In this document: one piece after another, positions 44,501-53,863 of the stretch
How positions within the stretch are numbered: the first letter of the stretch is position 1
How the letters are laid out: each line of letters begins with the position of its first letter
Source: Paenibacillus sp. MSJ-34
GTDB taxonomy: Bacteria; Bacillota; Bacilli; Paenibacillales; Paenibacillaceae
Reading direction: 5' to 3'
NCBI RefSeq assembly: GCF_018918005.1
Contig: NZ_JAHLPR010000042.1
Location: 1 to 64,000 of the forward strand
Length of the DNA: 64,000 nucleotides
Translations under genes and position numbers: made by a program
Notes under the pieces: generated by a model
The model's input: the letters and a program-made list of their open reading frames with translations, nothing else
Told to the model about the DNA's origin: nothing
Database searches by the model: none

Positions 44501-45079
44501 ATGCCGCCGAAAAAAAAGTTCGCTAGAGAACAAATTGTCGACGCCGCTTTCGAAATCGCCAAAACCGAAGGCATCGGCAGCATTACGATCCGCAAAGTCG
44601 CCGAGAAGTTGGGCAGTTCCATCGCTCCGATCTATGTCAATTTCGAGGATGTCGACGAATTGGTCCGGGAAGTGATCCATAAAATTGCCGACATGAGCCG
44701 GGACATGTTAATGCGGCATGCTACGGGAGATCCGTTCCGCGATATCGGCTTGGCCAGCCTGCGCTTTGCGAAGGAGTATCCGGCGCTGTTCCGGGATTTG
44801 GTCATGAAGCCTAATCCGCATATGCAAGATTACGACAACGAAATGGGCATTTTGCTCGAACAAATGAAGCGAGATCCTCAACTGGACGGATTTACCGGCG
44901 AGGAATTGAGAACGATTTTGCTGAAAATGAGAATTTTTCAACTGGGGCTGTCGGTCATGGCCGCAAACGGGCTTCTGCCGGAACATACGGATGAAGCATG
45001 GGAAATCGGCATGTTGGACAGCGCCGCGGCGGATGTGCTGACTGCCGCCCGTTTGCGCAAGAAAGGAGCGAGGGAATGA
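44501..45079 (+). CDS. TetR/AcrR-family regulator
   Basis: 192 aa. N-terminal helix-turn-helix AREQIVDAAFEIAKTEGIGS with ITIRKVAEKLGSSIAPIYVNF, and a C-terminal ligand-binding bundle. The start at 44501 (MPPKKKF) has AAGGAGG 8 nt ahead; the open frame extends 29 codons upstream without a ribosome-binding site. It overlaps the next gene by 4 bp (ATGA), so it likely regulates and is co-expressed with the serine hydrolase. SSIAPIYVNF replaces the common VSKGTLYYHF. Confidence 0.85.
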   Translation: MPPKKKFAREQIVDAAFEIAKTEGIGSITIRKVAEKLGSSIAPIYVNFEDVDELVREVIHKIADMSRDMLMRHATGDPFRDIGLASLRFAKEYPALFRDLVMKPNPHMQDYDNEMGILLEQMKRDPQLDGFTGEELRTILLKMRIFQLGLSVMAANGLLPEHTDEAWEIGMLDSAAADVLTAARLRKKGARE

Positions 45080-46197
45080 ATCTGGATCTGGCTCAGGCGC
45101 GGATTGAGAATCATTTTAGAAACATGGTGCGGAAAGACCCTAACATTGTTAACGCCTATTTCCTGGTCCATTCGGATAAGCACGGCGTTCATTGGAATAT
45201 GGCGGAAGGCGCTACCGGCAACTTGCCGGCGAACGCGCAGCAGCCTTACTATATCGCAAGCGTCACCAAATTGTTTACGTCCGTTCTCGTCGCGATGTTG
45301 GAAGAGGAAGGCAGAGTCTCCTACGAGGATCCGATCGACCGCTATATAGAGCCGGAACTATTGCATCGGCTGCATGTATATAAGGGTAAAGAGTATACGC
45401 ATGAGATCAAAATCAAACATTTATTAAATCATACTTCCGGGCTGCATGATTTTTTCCTGGATAAGCCCAAATCGGGGAGAGCGATGCTCGATCTCCTCGT
45501 CGACGAACCTTCGCGCTTTTGGTCTCCGCAAGAAGTTGTTTTATGGGCCAAAGAGCATTTACAGACCCGTTTTCCGCCGGGGAAAGGATTCCATTATTCG
45601 GATACCGGATATCATTTGCTAGGATTTATGATTGAGACAGTTACGGCGATGCCTTTGCATGAAGCATATCGACACTATATTTTTCAGCCGCTTGGAATGG
45701 TCCATTCTTATATGTCGCACCATTCCGAACCGATCGGGAGAAACGAATACCCGACCGCCGGCGTCTATTCGGGTACGGTAAATGTGGCGCACTACCCAAG
45801 CGCCAGCATCGAATATGCGGGAGGGGCCATCGTTTCTACATCCGAAGATTTGCTGAAATTTATGAAATCGTTGGCGAAGCATGAGATCATCCGGAAAGAC
45901 AGCTTCGAGAAAATGAAGGATTGGTCGAAGTTTATGCTCGGCATCGATTACGGATACGGATTGGCGGCGTTTCGAACCGTTCCCGTTCTTATGCCCCAAA
46001 GATATAATGTATGGGGAAATTTCGGCTACTCCGGATCGTTCAGTTTCTATCACCCGGCGCTTGACAGCTATTTCATCGGCAGTTTAAACCAGTTTCGCTA
46101 TACGCGCAAAGGAATTCGCTTGATGGGCAAAGCGATCGATACGCTATTGAAAATGAACGGGCGTCATTCGCAAGCAAATAAGCCTGCTCCTCTATGA
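45076..46197 (+). CDS. Serine hydrolase, class C beta-lactamase/esterase-like
   Basis: 373 aa. Penicillin-binding-protein fold with the nucleophile motif SVTK (YYIASVTKLFTSVL), the YSD tyrosine motif (GFHYSDTGYHLLGF), and the third motif as GYSG (NFGYSGSFSF), typical of esterase or peptidase relatives rather than true beta-lactamases. No signal peptide is visible, so it is likely cytosolic. Translation is coupled to the TetR gene. Substrate unknown. Confidence 0.88.
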   Translation: MNLDLAQARIENHFRNMVRKDPNIVNAYFLVHSDKHGVHWNMAEGATGNLPANAQQPYYIASVTKLFTSVLVAMLEEEGRVSYEDPIDRYIEPELLHRLHVYKGKEYTHEIKIKHLLNHTSGLHDFFLDKPKSGRAMLDLLVDEPSRFWSPQEVVLWAKEHLQTRFPPGKGFHYSDTGYHLLGFMIETVTAMPLHEAYRHYIFQPLGMVHSYMSHHSEPIGRNEYPTAGVYSGTVNVAHYPSASIEYAGGAIVSTSEDLLKFMKSLAKHEIIRKDSFEKMKDWSKFMLGIDYGYGLAAFRTVPVLMPQRYNVWGNFGYSGSFSFYHPALDSYFIGSLNQFRYTRKGIRLMGKAIDTLLKMNGRHSQANKPAPL

Positions 46198-46217
46198 ACG
46201 GAAGGAACAGGCTTTTT
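46180..46217. terminator. Bidirectional terminator between convergent genes
   Basis: AAGCCTG-TCC pairs with GGA-CAGGCTT, then TTTGG on the plus strand. It overlaps the end of the serine hydrolase gene and precedes the SEC-C gene stop. Confidence 0.75.
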
Positions 46218-46227
46218 GGCCGATCGT

Positions 46228-47388
46228 TTATTTCCCGCAGCACTTCTTATACTTCAATCCGCTGCCGCAAGGACAAGGCTCGTTGCGGCCGATCTTCTTC
46301 GAGGCAATCTGCCCATTGACCAACACCTGAAAAGGTGCCTTCGTTGGCCGTTGACCGGAGGGTACGGATATCTCCCCCAATTCCATCGCAGTATGTCCGG
46401 CGTTCCTCCACAATCTCGTATGATTATGGATATCCGTGATCAGAGAGACGACTTTCTCCGCTTGCTTCATCGTATCGAATATAATATCTCTTCTCTCAAA
46501 CTCGTAAATAATGTCCTGCAACGGGGCTTCCATCGAGCAAGCGAGTTGGACATCGTCAATTAAATATTCCACCATCTGTTGATCTTTGCACAAATGTTCG
46601 GAAACATATTTTTTCAAAGCCGTTAGTTGCGGGGTCATTTCGAAATATTGGTCGTCCGCATATTTAAGAAACTCGCTCTTGGGCGGAATGTAGAAAGGCT
46701 TCCCTTCTCTGTTGTGCAGAAACGTTTCAAGATCCCCTTTCTCTTCGACGCTCATTTCCACAATATGCCCGTTCTCATAGTAGAAGACCTGCTCTCTGGC
46801 GAGAAACTCGTCAAGATAACGATCCAGTTCTTGCTCGGTCAGTTGTTCGCTATTTTGCTCATTGAAAATGTCGACCAACTTCTTCGGTTGAATAGCGCCA
46901 TATAGATGGCTGGCCGCTAGTATATATTGATACACGAGTTGACGTCTCGCGCGCGATTTCGCGAATGTCTCGGTATTTAGCGCGGCGTACGCGGCTTTCA
47001 CTTCGTCAGGCATAACCAAGTAAAACTTATGATCGGTAAAATAGCTGAACACCAGGCCCCTGTCTAAAAAATGACAATAATCTCCGTACGGGATGGTATT
47101 GTTTTGGATCGGACCATTCACCAGAGATTCAAACAGCTTCCACTCTTGGGGACTCGCAATATATAAAAAAGATTCTAAAAGATCAGGGGCGGTAATATAT
47201 TGCACGAGCGCATCGACCAGATCTTCTTTGTTCATCTTGGAACGTCCGGCTGCGCCGTATTCGGATGCAAGCGCGGCAAGTCTCGCCTTCGTCAGGCTGC
47301 GAAGAGCTTCCGGCAAACGGGTCATTATATCGCCAATAATGGCATGTTGAATGTTTTTTTGTTCATATAAACTATTGTAATCTATCAT
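46228..47388 (-). CDS. SEC-C motif protein with SAP/Rho-N-like segment
   Basis: 386 aa. The C-terminus is a SEC-C zinc-binding motif, [20 protein letters not shown], as in SecA. Residues about 30-70 contain a SAP/Rho-N-like helix pair ([31 protein letters not shown]). The middle is helical and unrecognised. The start at 47388 ([10 protein letters not shown]) has GAGAGGTG 4 nt ahead; the longer frame to 47442 lacks a site. Function unknown; presumably nucleic-acid or protein binding in the cytosol. Monocistronic. Confidence 0.75.
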   Translation of the reverse strand: MIDYNSLYEQKNIQHAIIGDIMTRLPEALRSLTKARLAALASEYGAAGRSKMNKEDLVDALVQYITAPDLLESFLYIASPQEWKLFESLVNGPIQNNTIPYGDYCHFLDRGLVFSYFTDHKFYLVMPDEVKAAYAALNTETFAKSRARRQLVYQYILAASHLYGAIQPKKLVDIFNEQNSEQLTEQELDRYLDEFLAREQVFYYENGHIVEMSVEEKGDLETFLHNREGKPFYIPPKSEFLKYADDQYFEMTPQLTALKKYVSEHLCKDQQMVEYLIDDVQLACSMEAPLQDIIYEFERRDIIFDTMKQAEKVVSLITDIHNHTRLWRNAGHTAMELGEISVPSGQRPTKAPFQVLVNGQIASKKIGRNEPCPCGSGLKYKKCCGK

Positions 47389-47522
47389 TTGGCACCTCTC
47401 TACTTTTAAATCCGTTAACACTACCTTGTCTACATTATACATGAAAATAACCCGCTGTGCTGTGTTTGGAAACGGAGACGTTTGCTTGAGAAGGCCGGGT
47501 TTTCACTCTTCCGAAGGCAAAT

Positions 47523-47591
47523 AAGGGATCGTAGGTCCGCTCGACTCATCTTTTCGCCCTTTTTCCCGAAACTAAAGGCTCTACGGTCCGC
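47523..47591. repeat. F-type direct repeat pair with 51-bp spacing
   Basis: AAGGGATCGTAGGTCCGC (47523-47540) and AAAGGCTCTACGGTCCGC (47574-47591). A third copy, AAGGAGCGTAGGTCCGC, lies at 16086-16102. The spacing equals that of adjacent units in the four-unit elements, so this may be a decayed one. Confidence 0.45.
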
Positions 47592-47623
47592 CAAACCCAC
47601 GACAACGACGCGGCGCCTCCAAT

Positions 47624-47652
47624 ATAAAAAGGGATCGGAAAATCGATCCCTC
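47624..47652 (-). terminator. Terminator of htpG
   Basis: GGGATCG (47631-47637) pairs with CGATCCC (47644-47650); on the minus strand it is followed by TTTTTATATT. It lies just after the htpG stop. Confidence 0.8.
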
Positions 47653-47657
47653 CATGG

Positions 47658-49538
47658 TTACACCATAACTTTGCAAATATTGTTCGTAAATTCAAGCGGA
47701 TCGTTGATCGGCAATCCTTCAATCAAGAGCGCTTGATTGTACAGCAGATTCGTGTACAAAGCGAACTTCTCTTTATCTTTCTCATAGGCGTCTTTTAACG
47801 ATTGGAACACCTCATGATTAATGTTGATCTCAAGCACTTTGTCCGCTTTGACGTCTTGCCCGTTCGGCATCGCCTTCAGCACTTTTTCCATCTCGATCGA
47901 TAACTCGCCTTCCGTAGAAAGGCATACGGGATGGGATTTGAGACGTTTGGACGCTTTTACGTTCTTCACTTGCTCCGACAGGATGCTCTTCATCGATTCG
48001 AAGAGATCCTTATTGCTTTCTTCTTCCGCACCGGCCTGCTTGTCGTCCGCCTCCGTCTCGATGCCGAGATCGCCGCTCGAAACCGACTTAAACTCTTTCT
48101 CTTTGTAGGTCATAATCATCTTGACGGCAAACTCGTCGATATCGTCCGTGAAATACAAGATTTCATAGCCTTTATCGGACACGAGCTCGGTTTGCGGAAG
48201 CTTCTCGATCCGTTCGATCGATTCTCCGGAAGCGTAGTAGATGAACTTCTGGTCTTCCGGCATTCTCGATACGTATTCGTCCAGCGTAACGAGCTTCTTC
48301 TCTTTGGAAGAATAGAACAGCAGCAAATCTTGCAATTCTTCCTTATGCGTTCCGTAATCGCTGTATACGCCGAATTTCAGTTGTCTGCCGAAAGCATTGT
48401 AGAACTTCTCGTATTTCTCACGGTCGTCTTTCAACAAGCTGAGCAATTGGCTTTTGATTTTGCTCTTAATATTTTTGGCGATTAGCGTCAATTGGCGGTC
48501 ATGCTGCAACATTTCCCGAGAAATGTTGAGCGACAAATCTTCGGAATCGACCATCCCTTTGACGAAGCTATAATAATCGGGGAGCAAGTCCGCGCATTTG
48601 TTCATGATCAATACGCCGTTGGAATAGAGCTCCAGCCCTTTCTCATACTCTTTCGTGTAATAATCGAAAGGCGTATGCTCGGGAATAAACAAAATCGCGT
48701 TATATACGACCGCTCCGTCCGCTTTTATGTGAACATGCGTAAGCGGATTGTCGAAGCCGTAGCGTTTTTCATGGTAAAAGTTTTCGTAATCCTCTTGCTT
48801 CAGCTCGTTCTTGTTTTTGCGCCAGATCGGCACCATGCTGTTGATCGTTTGTTCTTCTTCGTATTCCTCGAATTCGTTCTCGCTGCCTTCTTTCGGGCGC
48901 TGCCCTTTCACATCCATCTTGATCGGATAACGGATAAAGTCCGAATATTTTTTGATGATTGATCTCAAACGGTATTCTTCCAAATATTCGTCGTACTGGT
49001 CGTCTTCCGTATTTTCTTTAATATGCAGCACGATTTCCGTTCCGACCGAATCCTTCTCGCTTGGCACGATCGTATAACCGTCTGCGCCCTCGGATTCCCA
49101 TTTGAACGCTTCTTCGCTGCCTATAGCTTTGCTGACTACCGTCACTTTGTCCGCAACCATGAACGCGGAGTAGAAGCCGACGCCGAATTGGCCAATAATA
49201 TTATGGCCGTCTTTGGCTTCGTTCTCGTTCTTGAACGCCAAGGAGCCGCTCTTTGCGATGACCCCCAAGTTGTTCTCCAGTTCTTCTTTCGTCATCCCGA
49301 TCCCTGTGTCGGTAATGGTCAACGTTCTGCTCGCCTTGTCGGCAGCTACCTTAATATAATAATTCTCCTGATTAAACTCCAGATTCTCATCGGTCAACGC
49401 TTTGTAATAGATTTTATCGATCGCGTCGCTCGCATTCGAAATGAGCTCTCTTAAAAAGATTTCCTTCTGCGTATAAATCGAATTGATCATCATTTCCAGC
49501 AATCGTTTCGATTCCGCTTTGAATTGCTTTTTGGCCAT
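47658..49538 (-). CDS. htpG: Molecular chaperone HtpG (Hsp90)
   Basis: 626 aa, full length for bacterial Hsp90, an ATP-dependent cytosolic homodimeric chaperone. GHKL ATPase motifs: [44 protein letters not shown]; the middle-domain catalytic loop with [10 protein letters not shown] and the C-terminal dimer domain follow. The start at 49538 ([17 protein letters not shown]) has AAGGAG 10 nt ahead. A perfect CIRCE operator and a SigA promoter precede it, so HrcA control is likely. Confidence 0.96.
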   Translation of the reverse strand: MAKKQFKAESKRLLEMMINSIYTQKEIFLRELISNASDAIDKIYYKALTDENLEFNQENYYIKVAADKASRTLTITDTGIGMTKEELENNLGVIAKSGSLAFKNENEAKDGHNIIGQFGVGFYSAFMVADKVTVVSKAIGSEEAFKWESEGADGYTIVPSEKDSVGTEIVLHIKENTEDDQYDEYLEEYRLRSIIKKYSDFIRYPIKMDVKGQRPKEGSENEFEEYEEEQTINSMVPIWRKNKNELKQEDYENFYHEKRYGFDNPLTHVHIKADGAVVYNAILFIPEHTPFDYYTKEYEKGLELYSNGVLIMNKCADLLPDYYSFVKGMVDSEDLSLNISREMLQHDRQLTLIAKNIKSKIKSQLLSLLKDDREKYEKFYNAFGRQLKFGVYSDYGTHKEELQDLLLFYSSKEKKLVTLDEYVSRMPEDQKFIYYASGESIERIEKLPQTELVSDKGYEILYFTDDIDEFAVKMIMTYKEKEFKSVSSGDLGIETEADDKQAGAEEESNKDLFESMKSILSEQVKNVKASKRLKSHPVCLSTEGELSIEMEKVLKAMPNGQDVKADKVLEININHEVFQSLKDAYEKDKEKFALYTNLLYNQALLIEGLPINDPLEFTNNICKVMV

Positions 49539-49563
49539 GTGTGCAAGTCTCCTTTCCATACAT

Positions 49564-49590
49564 TTAGCACTCCCACATCCAGAGTGCTAA
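49564..49590. promoter_or_regulatory. CIRCE operator (HrcA-binding) of htpG
   Basis: Perfect match: TTAGCACTC (49564-49572), nine bases, GAGTGCTAA (49582-49590), 26 bp before the htpG start and just downstream of the promoter. Confidence 0.93.
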
Positions 49591-49600
49591 TTCTTCTTTT

Positions 49601-49629
49601 TATATAACATATATTGATGGGCAATGCAA
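49601..49629 (-). promoter_or_regulatory. SigA promoter of htpG
   Basis: Minus strand TTGCAT (49629-49624), 17-bp spacer, TATATA (49606-49601). Transcription would start near the CIRCE element. Confidence 0.7.
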
Positions 49630-49697
49630 GACGAGGCGGGGAATTTAACTTTGGCACTTTCCTTTTTCCGGACCGTTTGTCCGCTTGTATTCCATAA

Positions 49698-49736
49698 CAA
49701 AAGCCGCACCCTTGGCTTCTCCTCCTGGGTACGGCC
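49698..49736 (-). terminator. Terminator of the GH4-PfkB operon
   Basis: GCCGCACCC (49703-49711) pairs with GGGTACGGC (49727-49735); on the minus strand TTTTG follows. It is immediately after the kinase stop. Confidence 0.7.
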
Positions 49737-49744
49737 TTCGCATA

Positions 49745-50683
49745 TTACAATGATTGCTGGCGTTGAATGAATTGCTCCACATCCGCTACGCTGGGCACGC
49801 TGCTTGCTCCGCCGATTCGTTGCGTCGCGAGCGCCCCGCAGGCGGAAGCAAACTGCAGACATCGCTCGGGCGAGTCCCCGTTTAGATAACTATAGATGAA
49901 ACCGGCATTGAACGAATCGCCCGCTCCCGTCGTATCGATCGGAACGACGTTAAAGGCAGGCATCTGTATACATTCGCCTGACGGCGCTCGATAAAGCGCT
50001 CCTGCGGCGCCTCGTTTGACCGCTGCCGCTCCGTTTCCTTCGGGCAATTGTTCCAAGGCTTGCTCCGGCCGCTCCGCACCGTAAATCCGGTTCAATTCCA
50101 CTTCGCTCGGTATGAATAACGTCGTCCACGGAAGCAGCTCGTTAATTTGGTCCCGGTGCCATTGTTCGTCGATATCCCATCCGGTATCGAACGAGGTGCT
50201 GATTCCGCGCTGTACGGCTTCCCGGAAGACGTCGCTCCAATGGTCCCTCATCGTTCGCTGCAAATAATAGGAGCCGAAATGGATGTGGTCCGCCTGCTCG
50301 TACATTTCCTGCGGAAGATGTTCGGGCGACAGTTCGGAAATCGCCCCCATATACGTCAGCAAGGCGCGATCTTGCTCGGTGGAGAGCGACAACGTCACGC
50401 CGGTTTGCCTATTCGGATCGACCACGACATACCTCGTATCCACCTTCATCTTTTCCAACGCTTCCAAACAAAATCGCCCGTAATGATCGTCGCCGACGAC
50501 GCTGACGAAGTAAACCTGTTGCCCGAGCCCGGCCAAGCCGCACGCCGTTATGGCGGAGGAGGAGCCGAGAACCATGCTGAAGCCGGAAAGGAGCTTCTCC
50601 TTATTCCATTCCGGCATGACGTCCTCCCCGGTCATAATCAAATCCACGTTCAATTCTCCAAGCACGAAAATATTGTTGGCCAT
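49745..50683 (-). CDS. PfkB-family carbohydrate kinase
   Basis: 312 aa ATP-dependent sugar kinase. N-terminal FVLGELNVDLIM, the sugar-binding stretch MVLGSSSAITACGLAGLG and PfkB signature 2 with the catalytic Asp, PIDTTGAGDSFNAGFIYS. The usual GGxxxN of signature 1 is altered to GSSSAI. The start at 50683 has GAGGG 6-7 nt ahead. It follows the GH4 glycosidase by 25 bp in one operon, so it probably phosphorylates the sugar that enzyme releases. Which sugar is unknown. Confidence 0.85.
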   Translation of the reverse strand: MANNIFVLGELNVDLIMTGEDVMPEWNKEKLLSGFSMVLGSSSAITACGLAGLGQQVYFVSVVGDDHYGRFCLEALEKMKVDTRYVVVDPNRQTGVTLSLSTEQDRALLTYMGAISELSPEHLPQEMYEQADHIHFGSYYLQRTMRDHWSDVFREAVQRGISTSFDTGWDIDEQWHRDQINELLPWTTLFIPSEVELNRIYGAERPEQALEQLPEGNGAAAVKRGAAGALYRAPSGECIQMPAFNVVPIDTTGAGDSFNAGFIYSYLNGDSPERCLQFASACGALATQRIGGASSVPSVADVEQFIQRQQSL

Positions 50684-50708
50684 CGCTATCCCTCTTTTTT
50701 GCACGATT

Positions 50709-52013
50709 CTATTTCAATTCCGGAATATAGTCTTTCTCCGCTTCGTACATTTCTTCGAACATCGCCTTGATTTCGTCCAAAGAGCATACGGCCGCCGTGA
50801 GCGGATCGATCATCAGCGCATGAATCGCCATCTCTTTATCCTTGTTGAGGACGGCGGATACGGCGAGTTCGAAGTAAGACATGTTGCTCTTGCACAATGC
50901 CGCCAAATGCTCCGGCAGCCTGCCGAAATGCGTCGGATGGACGCCGTTGCGGTCGACCATGCACGCCACTTCGACGATGCCGTCGCTTGGCAAATTGTCG
51001 ATCAGCCCCGTATTCGGCACATTGCCGTAAATGACGCGCGGCGTGTTGTTGACTACCGCATCGATAATGACAGCAGCATATTCATTCGATGACGTCAAAT
51101 CGAGTTCCTGCTCTCCCGATACTTTCTCCATAATGTTGCGGTCGTTCTCCGCTCTCCAGGTCGGCCAGTTGTTCGCATAGAAGCCTGTGCCTCCATTATA
51201 ACCGACACCGCAATGACGGTCGATCAAATCTTGGCGCTTGCGGTAATACGGAATATATTCCGAGAAGTGGCCGCTCGATTCCGAGACGAACATGCCCAAG
51301 TGCGCCATCGCGTCCAAACGGACCGGGTCCTTTTTCAACAATTCCGGATCCTTCATCTTTTCTTTTAAGACGGGGTACATGTCTTTCCCTTGATGAGTCA
51401 GTTCGACAAACCACGACATATGATTGATGCCTCCCGCTCTCCACTTCAACTCCTCATACGGCACGCCCAAATATTCCGCAAGCTGCGAAGAAGTATTTTG
51501 AATCGAGTGACATAATCCGACGACAGGCACGGAAGTCGATTTGACGGTCGCCAGCGTTACCGCCGACATCGGATTCGTATAATTCAATATGATCGATTGC
51601 GGGCAATAACGCTCGATATCTCTCACGATTTCAAGCCATGCCGGAACCGTACGCAATGTTTTGAACAGGCCGCCCGGCCCGAGCGTGTCGCCGATGCATT
51701 GCTTGACGCCGTATTTCAAAGGAATCTCGTATTCATACTTGACCGTCTGCAGACCGGCCACTTCGATTTGGTTAATGACAAAATCCGAACCCGGCAGCAC
51801 TTCCTTGCGATCGAGAGATGCGACGACCTTCCACCCGTTGTTCTTGACGGAGATCACTTTTTCGACAAGTTGCTTGGCAATTTCAAGCCGTTTCGCATCG
51901 ATGTCGATCAAACCGATCGTCACATCTTCCCCCAACCCCGGAATGTTCGCAATATCGACAACGATGTACTGCGTAAAGGCGCTGCCCGCGCCTACAATGC
52001 TAATTTTCGTCAT
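50709..52013 (-). CDS. GH4 family glycosidase, alpha-galactosidase (MelA) clade
   Basis: 434 aa NAD- and metal-dependent glycosidase. Rossmann motif ISIVGAGSAFTQYIVVDIA; ILNYTNPMSAVT; metal-ligand Cys in GLCHSIQNTSSQLAEYLG and His in RAGGINHMSWFVEL. The CHS motif points to the alpha-galactosidase (or related alpha-galacturonidase) group rather than 6-phospho-glycosidases, which carry CNxP or CDMP. Catalysis is by NAD-dependent oxidation-elimination in the cytosol. The start at 52013 has GGAGGATG 3 nt ahead. It is followed by a kinase and preceded by a LacI gene. Confidence 0.88.
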   Translation of the reverse strand: MTKISIVGAGSAFTQYIVVDIANIPGLGEDVTIGLIDIDAKRLEIAKQLVEKVISVKNNGWKVVASLDRKEVLPGSDFVINQIEVAGLQTVKYEYEIPLKYGVKQCIGDTLGPGGLFKTLRTVPAWLEIVRDIERYCPQSIILNYTNPMSAVTLATVKSTSVPVVGLCHSIQNTSSQLAEYLGVPYEELKWRAGGINHMSWFVELTHQGKDMYPVLKEKMKDPELLKKDPVRLDAMAHLGMFVSESSGHFSEYIPYYRKRQDLIDRHCGVGYNGGTGFYANNWPTWRAENDRNIMEKVSGEQELDLTSSNEYAAVIIDAVVNNTPRVIYGNVPNTGLIDNLPSDGIVEVACMVDRNGVHPTHFGRLPEHLAALCKSNMSYFELAVSAVLNKDKEMAIHALMIDPLTAAVCSLDEIKAMFEEMYEAEKDYIPELK

Positions 52014-52101
52014 GTCCATCCTCCTCATCCTTGAACCCTTCTTTTTTTGGGCACAAATTTGATTTGTTTTGCGTCATTTTTGCCCCAAACTTTATACTTA
52101 G

Positions 52102-52130
52102 ATTCTATCGCTTCGCCTTTTTTCTGTCAA
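52102..52130 (-). promoter_or_regulatory. SigA promoter of the GH4-kinase operon
   Basis: Minus strand TTGACA (52130-52125), 17-bp spacer, TAGAAT (52107-52102). Downstream, TTTGGGGCA and TGTGCCCAAA form an inverted repeat around 52048-52092, a candidate regulatory site. Confidence 0.75.
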
Positions 52131-52198
52131 TGAGAAAAATTGCGTAATGGTCGTGTTTTTCAACATTTTAGAAACTCAAGGTTTATTGATTTGTTAGG

Positions 52199-52210
52199 AA
52201 AACGTTTGGG
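52199..52210. promoter_or_regulatory. Operator-like site 1 of the LacI regulator
   Basis: AAAACGTTTGGG, centred on the AACGTT typical of LacI-family operators. The same 12-mer occurs inverted at 53319-53330. It lies about 70 bp upstream of the GH4 promoter. Confidence 0.5.
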
Positions 52211-52215
52211 TAAAA

Positions 52216-52238
52216 GAAAAAAACTCCTTGCGGAGTTT
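52216..52238 (-). terminator. Terminator of the LacI gene
   Basis: AAACTCC (52221-52227) and GGAGTTT (52232-52238) with a 4-nt loop, followed on the minus strand by a T-rich run. It is directly after the stop at 52243. Confidence 0.8.
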
Positions 52239-52242
52239 CGAT

Positions 52243-53289
52243 TTAATCGTTGCCATCAAAGTTTGTGGAAGATTGCCTTATTTTCAATTCATAGGGAAGA
52301 AGCACTTTGACGGGGATGTTGCTTCGTTCTTCCAAATAATCCGCAAGCAGGCGGGCGGCGGTCAGGCCGATTTCGTACTTCGGCACATGAATCGTCGATA
52401 AGGGAGGGGAGGTATACTGCGATAAGTCGATATTGTCTACGCCGACGAAAGCCATGTCCTGCGGAATGCGAAGCCCGTGTTCGGATGCGGCGCGCATCGC
52501 GGCGATAGCCATCACGTCGCTGGCCACGAAAAAGGCGGTCGGGATCGGCCCTCCCTGTTCCAACAGCCGTTTCATCGATTCATAACTGTTCTCGATTTGC
52601 CAGTGGGCGTCGATAATCCATGCTTCGTTCAGCTCCAGGCCGGCCTCCATTAAGGCGTAATAATAACCGCGAAATCTTTTTTCCCGACGAATGTTCTTCG
52701 ACAGGCCGAGGCCGCCGATAAAGCCGATTTTGCAATGCCCTTGCGATATGAGATGGTCGACCGCGGTCTTGGCGGCGGAGATGCGGTCGTAAGAGACGGT
52801 TGGAATCGTCGGATCGTTCAGATCGACGCCGACGATGACATTCACGTTCTTTTTGAAATATTCATACAGTTTGCTGTCAATGCCTTCAACGATGATCAAG
52901 CCGTCGACGCGGATGTCTTTCATCACTTTCTGTTTGACGGCAGGGTTCTGCAGCTCGTCGATCGTATGAAGATACGACAATTCATAGCCTCTTTCCGCCA
53001 GTCCCTGCTGAATGCCCTTGACGACAAGCGAAAAATAAGGATTCGAGAAGTTCCCCTGCGGCACGGAAAGGATGGCGCCTGCTTTTTTGCCGGAGGATGG
53101 AGGCAAATCCTCGCCTTTGACGAGCTTCCTGGCCCAAACGTTCGGTTTATATCCCAGCTCTTCGACCGCTTTCCAAATTTTGTCCCGGGTCGCCGCGCTG
53201 ACAACTTTGCTGTTGTCGTTATTGATGACTCTGGACACGGTGGAAATGGATACGCCTACCCGTTCCGCGATATCCTTTAATGTCGCCAT
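52243..53289 (-). CDS. LacI-family regulator of the GH4-kinase operon
   Basis: 348 aa. Helix-turn-helix with LKDIAERVGVSISTVSRVIN, hinge YKPNVWARKLVKG, and a sugar-binding effector domain with AGAILSVPQGNFSNPYFS, FIGGLGLSKNIRREKRF and AFVGVDNIDLSQYTSPPLST. The start at 53289 has AAGGAG 8-9 nt ahead. It is transcribed just upstream of and parallel to the GH4 operon but ends in its own terminator, so the two are separate transcripts. Shared AAAACGTTTGGG sites suggest it controls both. Confidence 0.92.
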   Translation of the reverse strand: MATLKDIAERVGVSISTVSRVINNDNSKVVSAATRDKIWKAVEELGYKPNVWARKLVKGEDLPPSSGKKAGAILSVPQGNFSNPYFSLVVKGIQQGLAERGYELSYLHTIDELQNPAVKQKVMKDIRVDGLIIVEGIDSKLYEYFKKNVNVIVGVDLNDPTIPTVSYDRISAAKTAVDHLISQGHCKIGFIGGLGLSKNIRREKRFRGYYYALMEAGLELNEAWIIDAHWQIENSYESMKRLLEQGGPIPTAFFVASDVMAIAAMRAASEHGLRIPQDMAFVGVDNIDLSQYTSPPLSTIHVPKYEIGLTAARLLADYLEERSNIPVKVLLPYELKIRQSSTNFDGND

Positions 53290-53318
53290 AATACCAGCTC
53301 CTTCGGACACATCGATTG

Positions 53319-53330
53319 CCCAAACGTTTT
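53319..53330. promoter_or_regulatory. Operator-like site 2 of the LacI regulator
   Basis: CCCAAACGTTTT, the exact reverse complement of the site at 52199, 30 bp before the LacI start codon; autoregulation is likely. Confidence 0.5.
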
Positions 53331-53455
53331 ACTGATGTTCATCATATCCATTTTTCTTCTTTCTTGTCAAATGGGGCGGGCGGTCAATTTGATAGATGGT
53401 TTGTAATGCGGTTTTATTCATTTCGATCGAATGTTTTCTAGACTCGGAGACCGAT

Positions 53456-53641
53456 CATTGGAATATGTCCAATGACATTGGCAATTTCATGGTAAAAAAC
53501 GGGGCTTCGTTGGAAATGATCCGACAGATTCAAGCCGTTTTTTCGTTTTTTAGCCGATTTGAGAAGTTTTTATTGGACAGATTCCAATGAAACGACGCAT
53601 GATGCAATGTATAAGGATGAGTCGTTGGATCAATTCCAATG
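53456..53641. repeat. Four-unit phased palindrome element B2
   Basis: 19-bp units CRTTGGA-N5-TCCRAYR start at 53456, 53508, 53571 and 53623 (spacings 52, 63, 52). Units 1 and 4 have the clearest arms (CATTGGA/TCCAATG; CGTTGGA/TCCAATG). It is the second copy of family B (B1 at 34983). It occupies most of the gap between the LacI gene and the terminator at 53702; no gene is supported in 53290-54091. Confidence 0.83.
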
Positions 53642-53701
53642 AACGGACGGAAAGCAGGTCATTACCGGGGGCGTTGTCAGGAACTTAAACTCCGTAAGTT
53701 T

Positions 53702-53735
53702 AAAAAAGACCGCTGAAGACGCATCTCCAGCGGTT
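53702..53735 (-). terminator. Minus-strand terminator between elements B2 and A3
   Basis: ACCGCTG (53709-53715) and CAGCGGT (53728-53734), further pairing AGA/TCT inside, followed on the minus strand by TTTTTTA. It probably ends the mph transcript after it passes through A3. Confidence 0.8.
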
Positions 53736-53863
53736 GAATCGGAAGCTCAAAGAAAGGTTACATGTCACCTCCCCAATCTGCGTAATTGGTACAGTCTTGG
53801 AGATTAGATCAGTTGTACGTATCGGATGCAAGTTTCAAGCCTGCGTGCGAACGCTGGGGGGCC

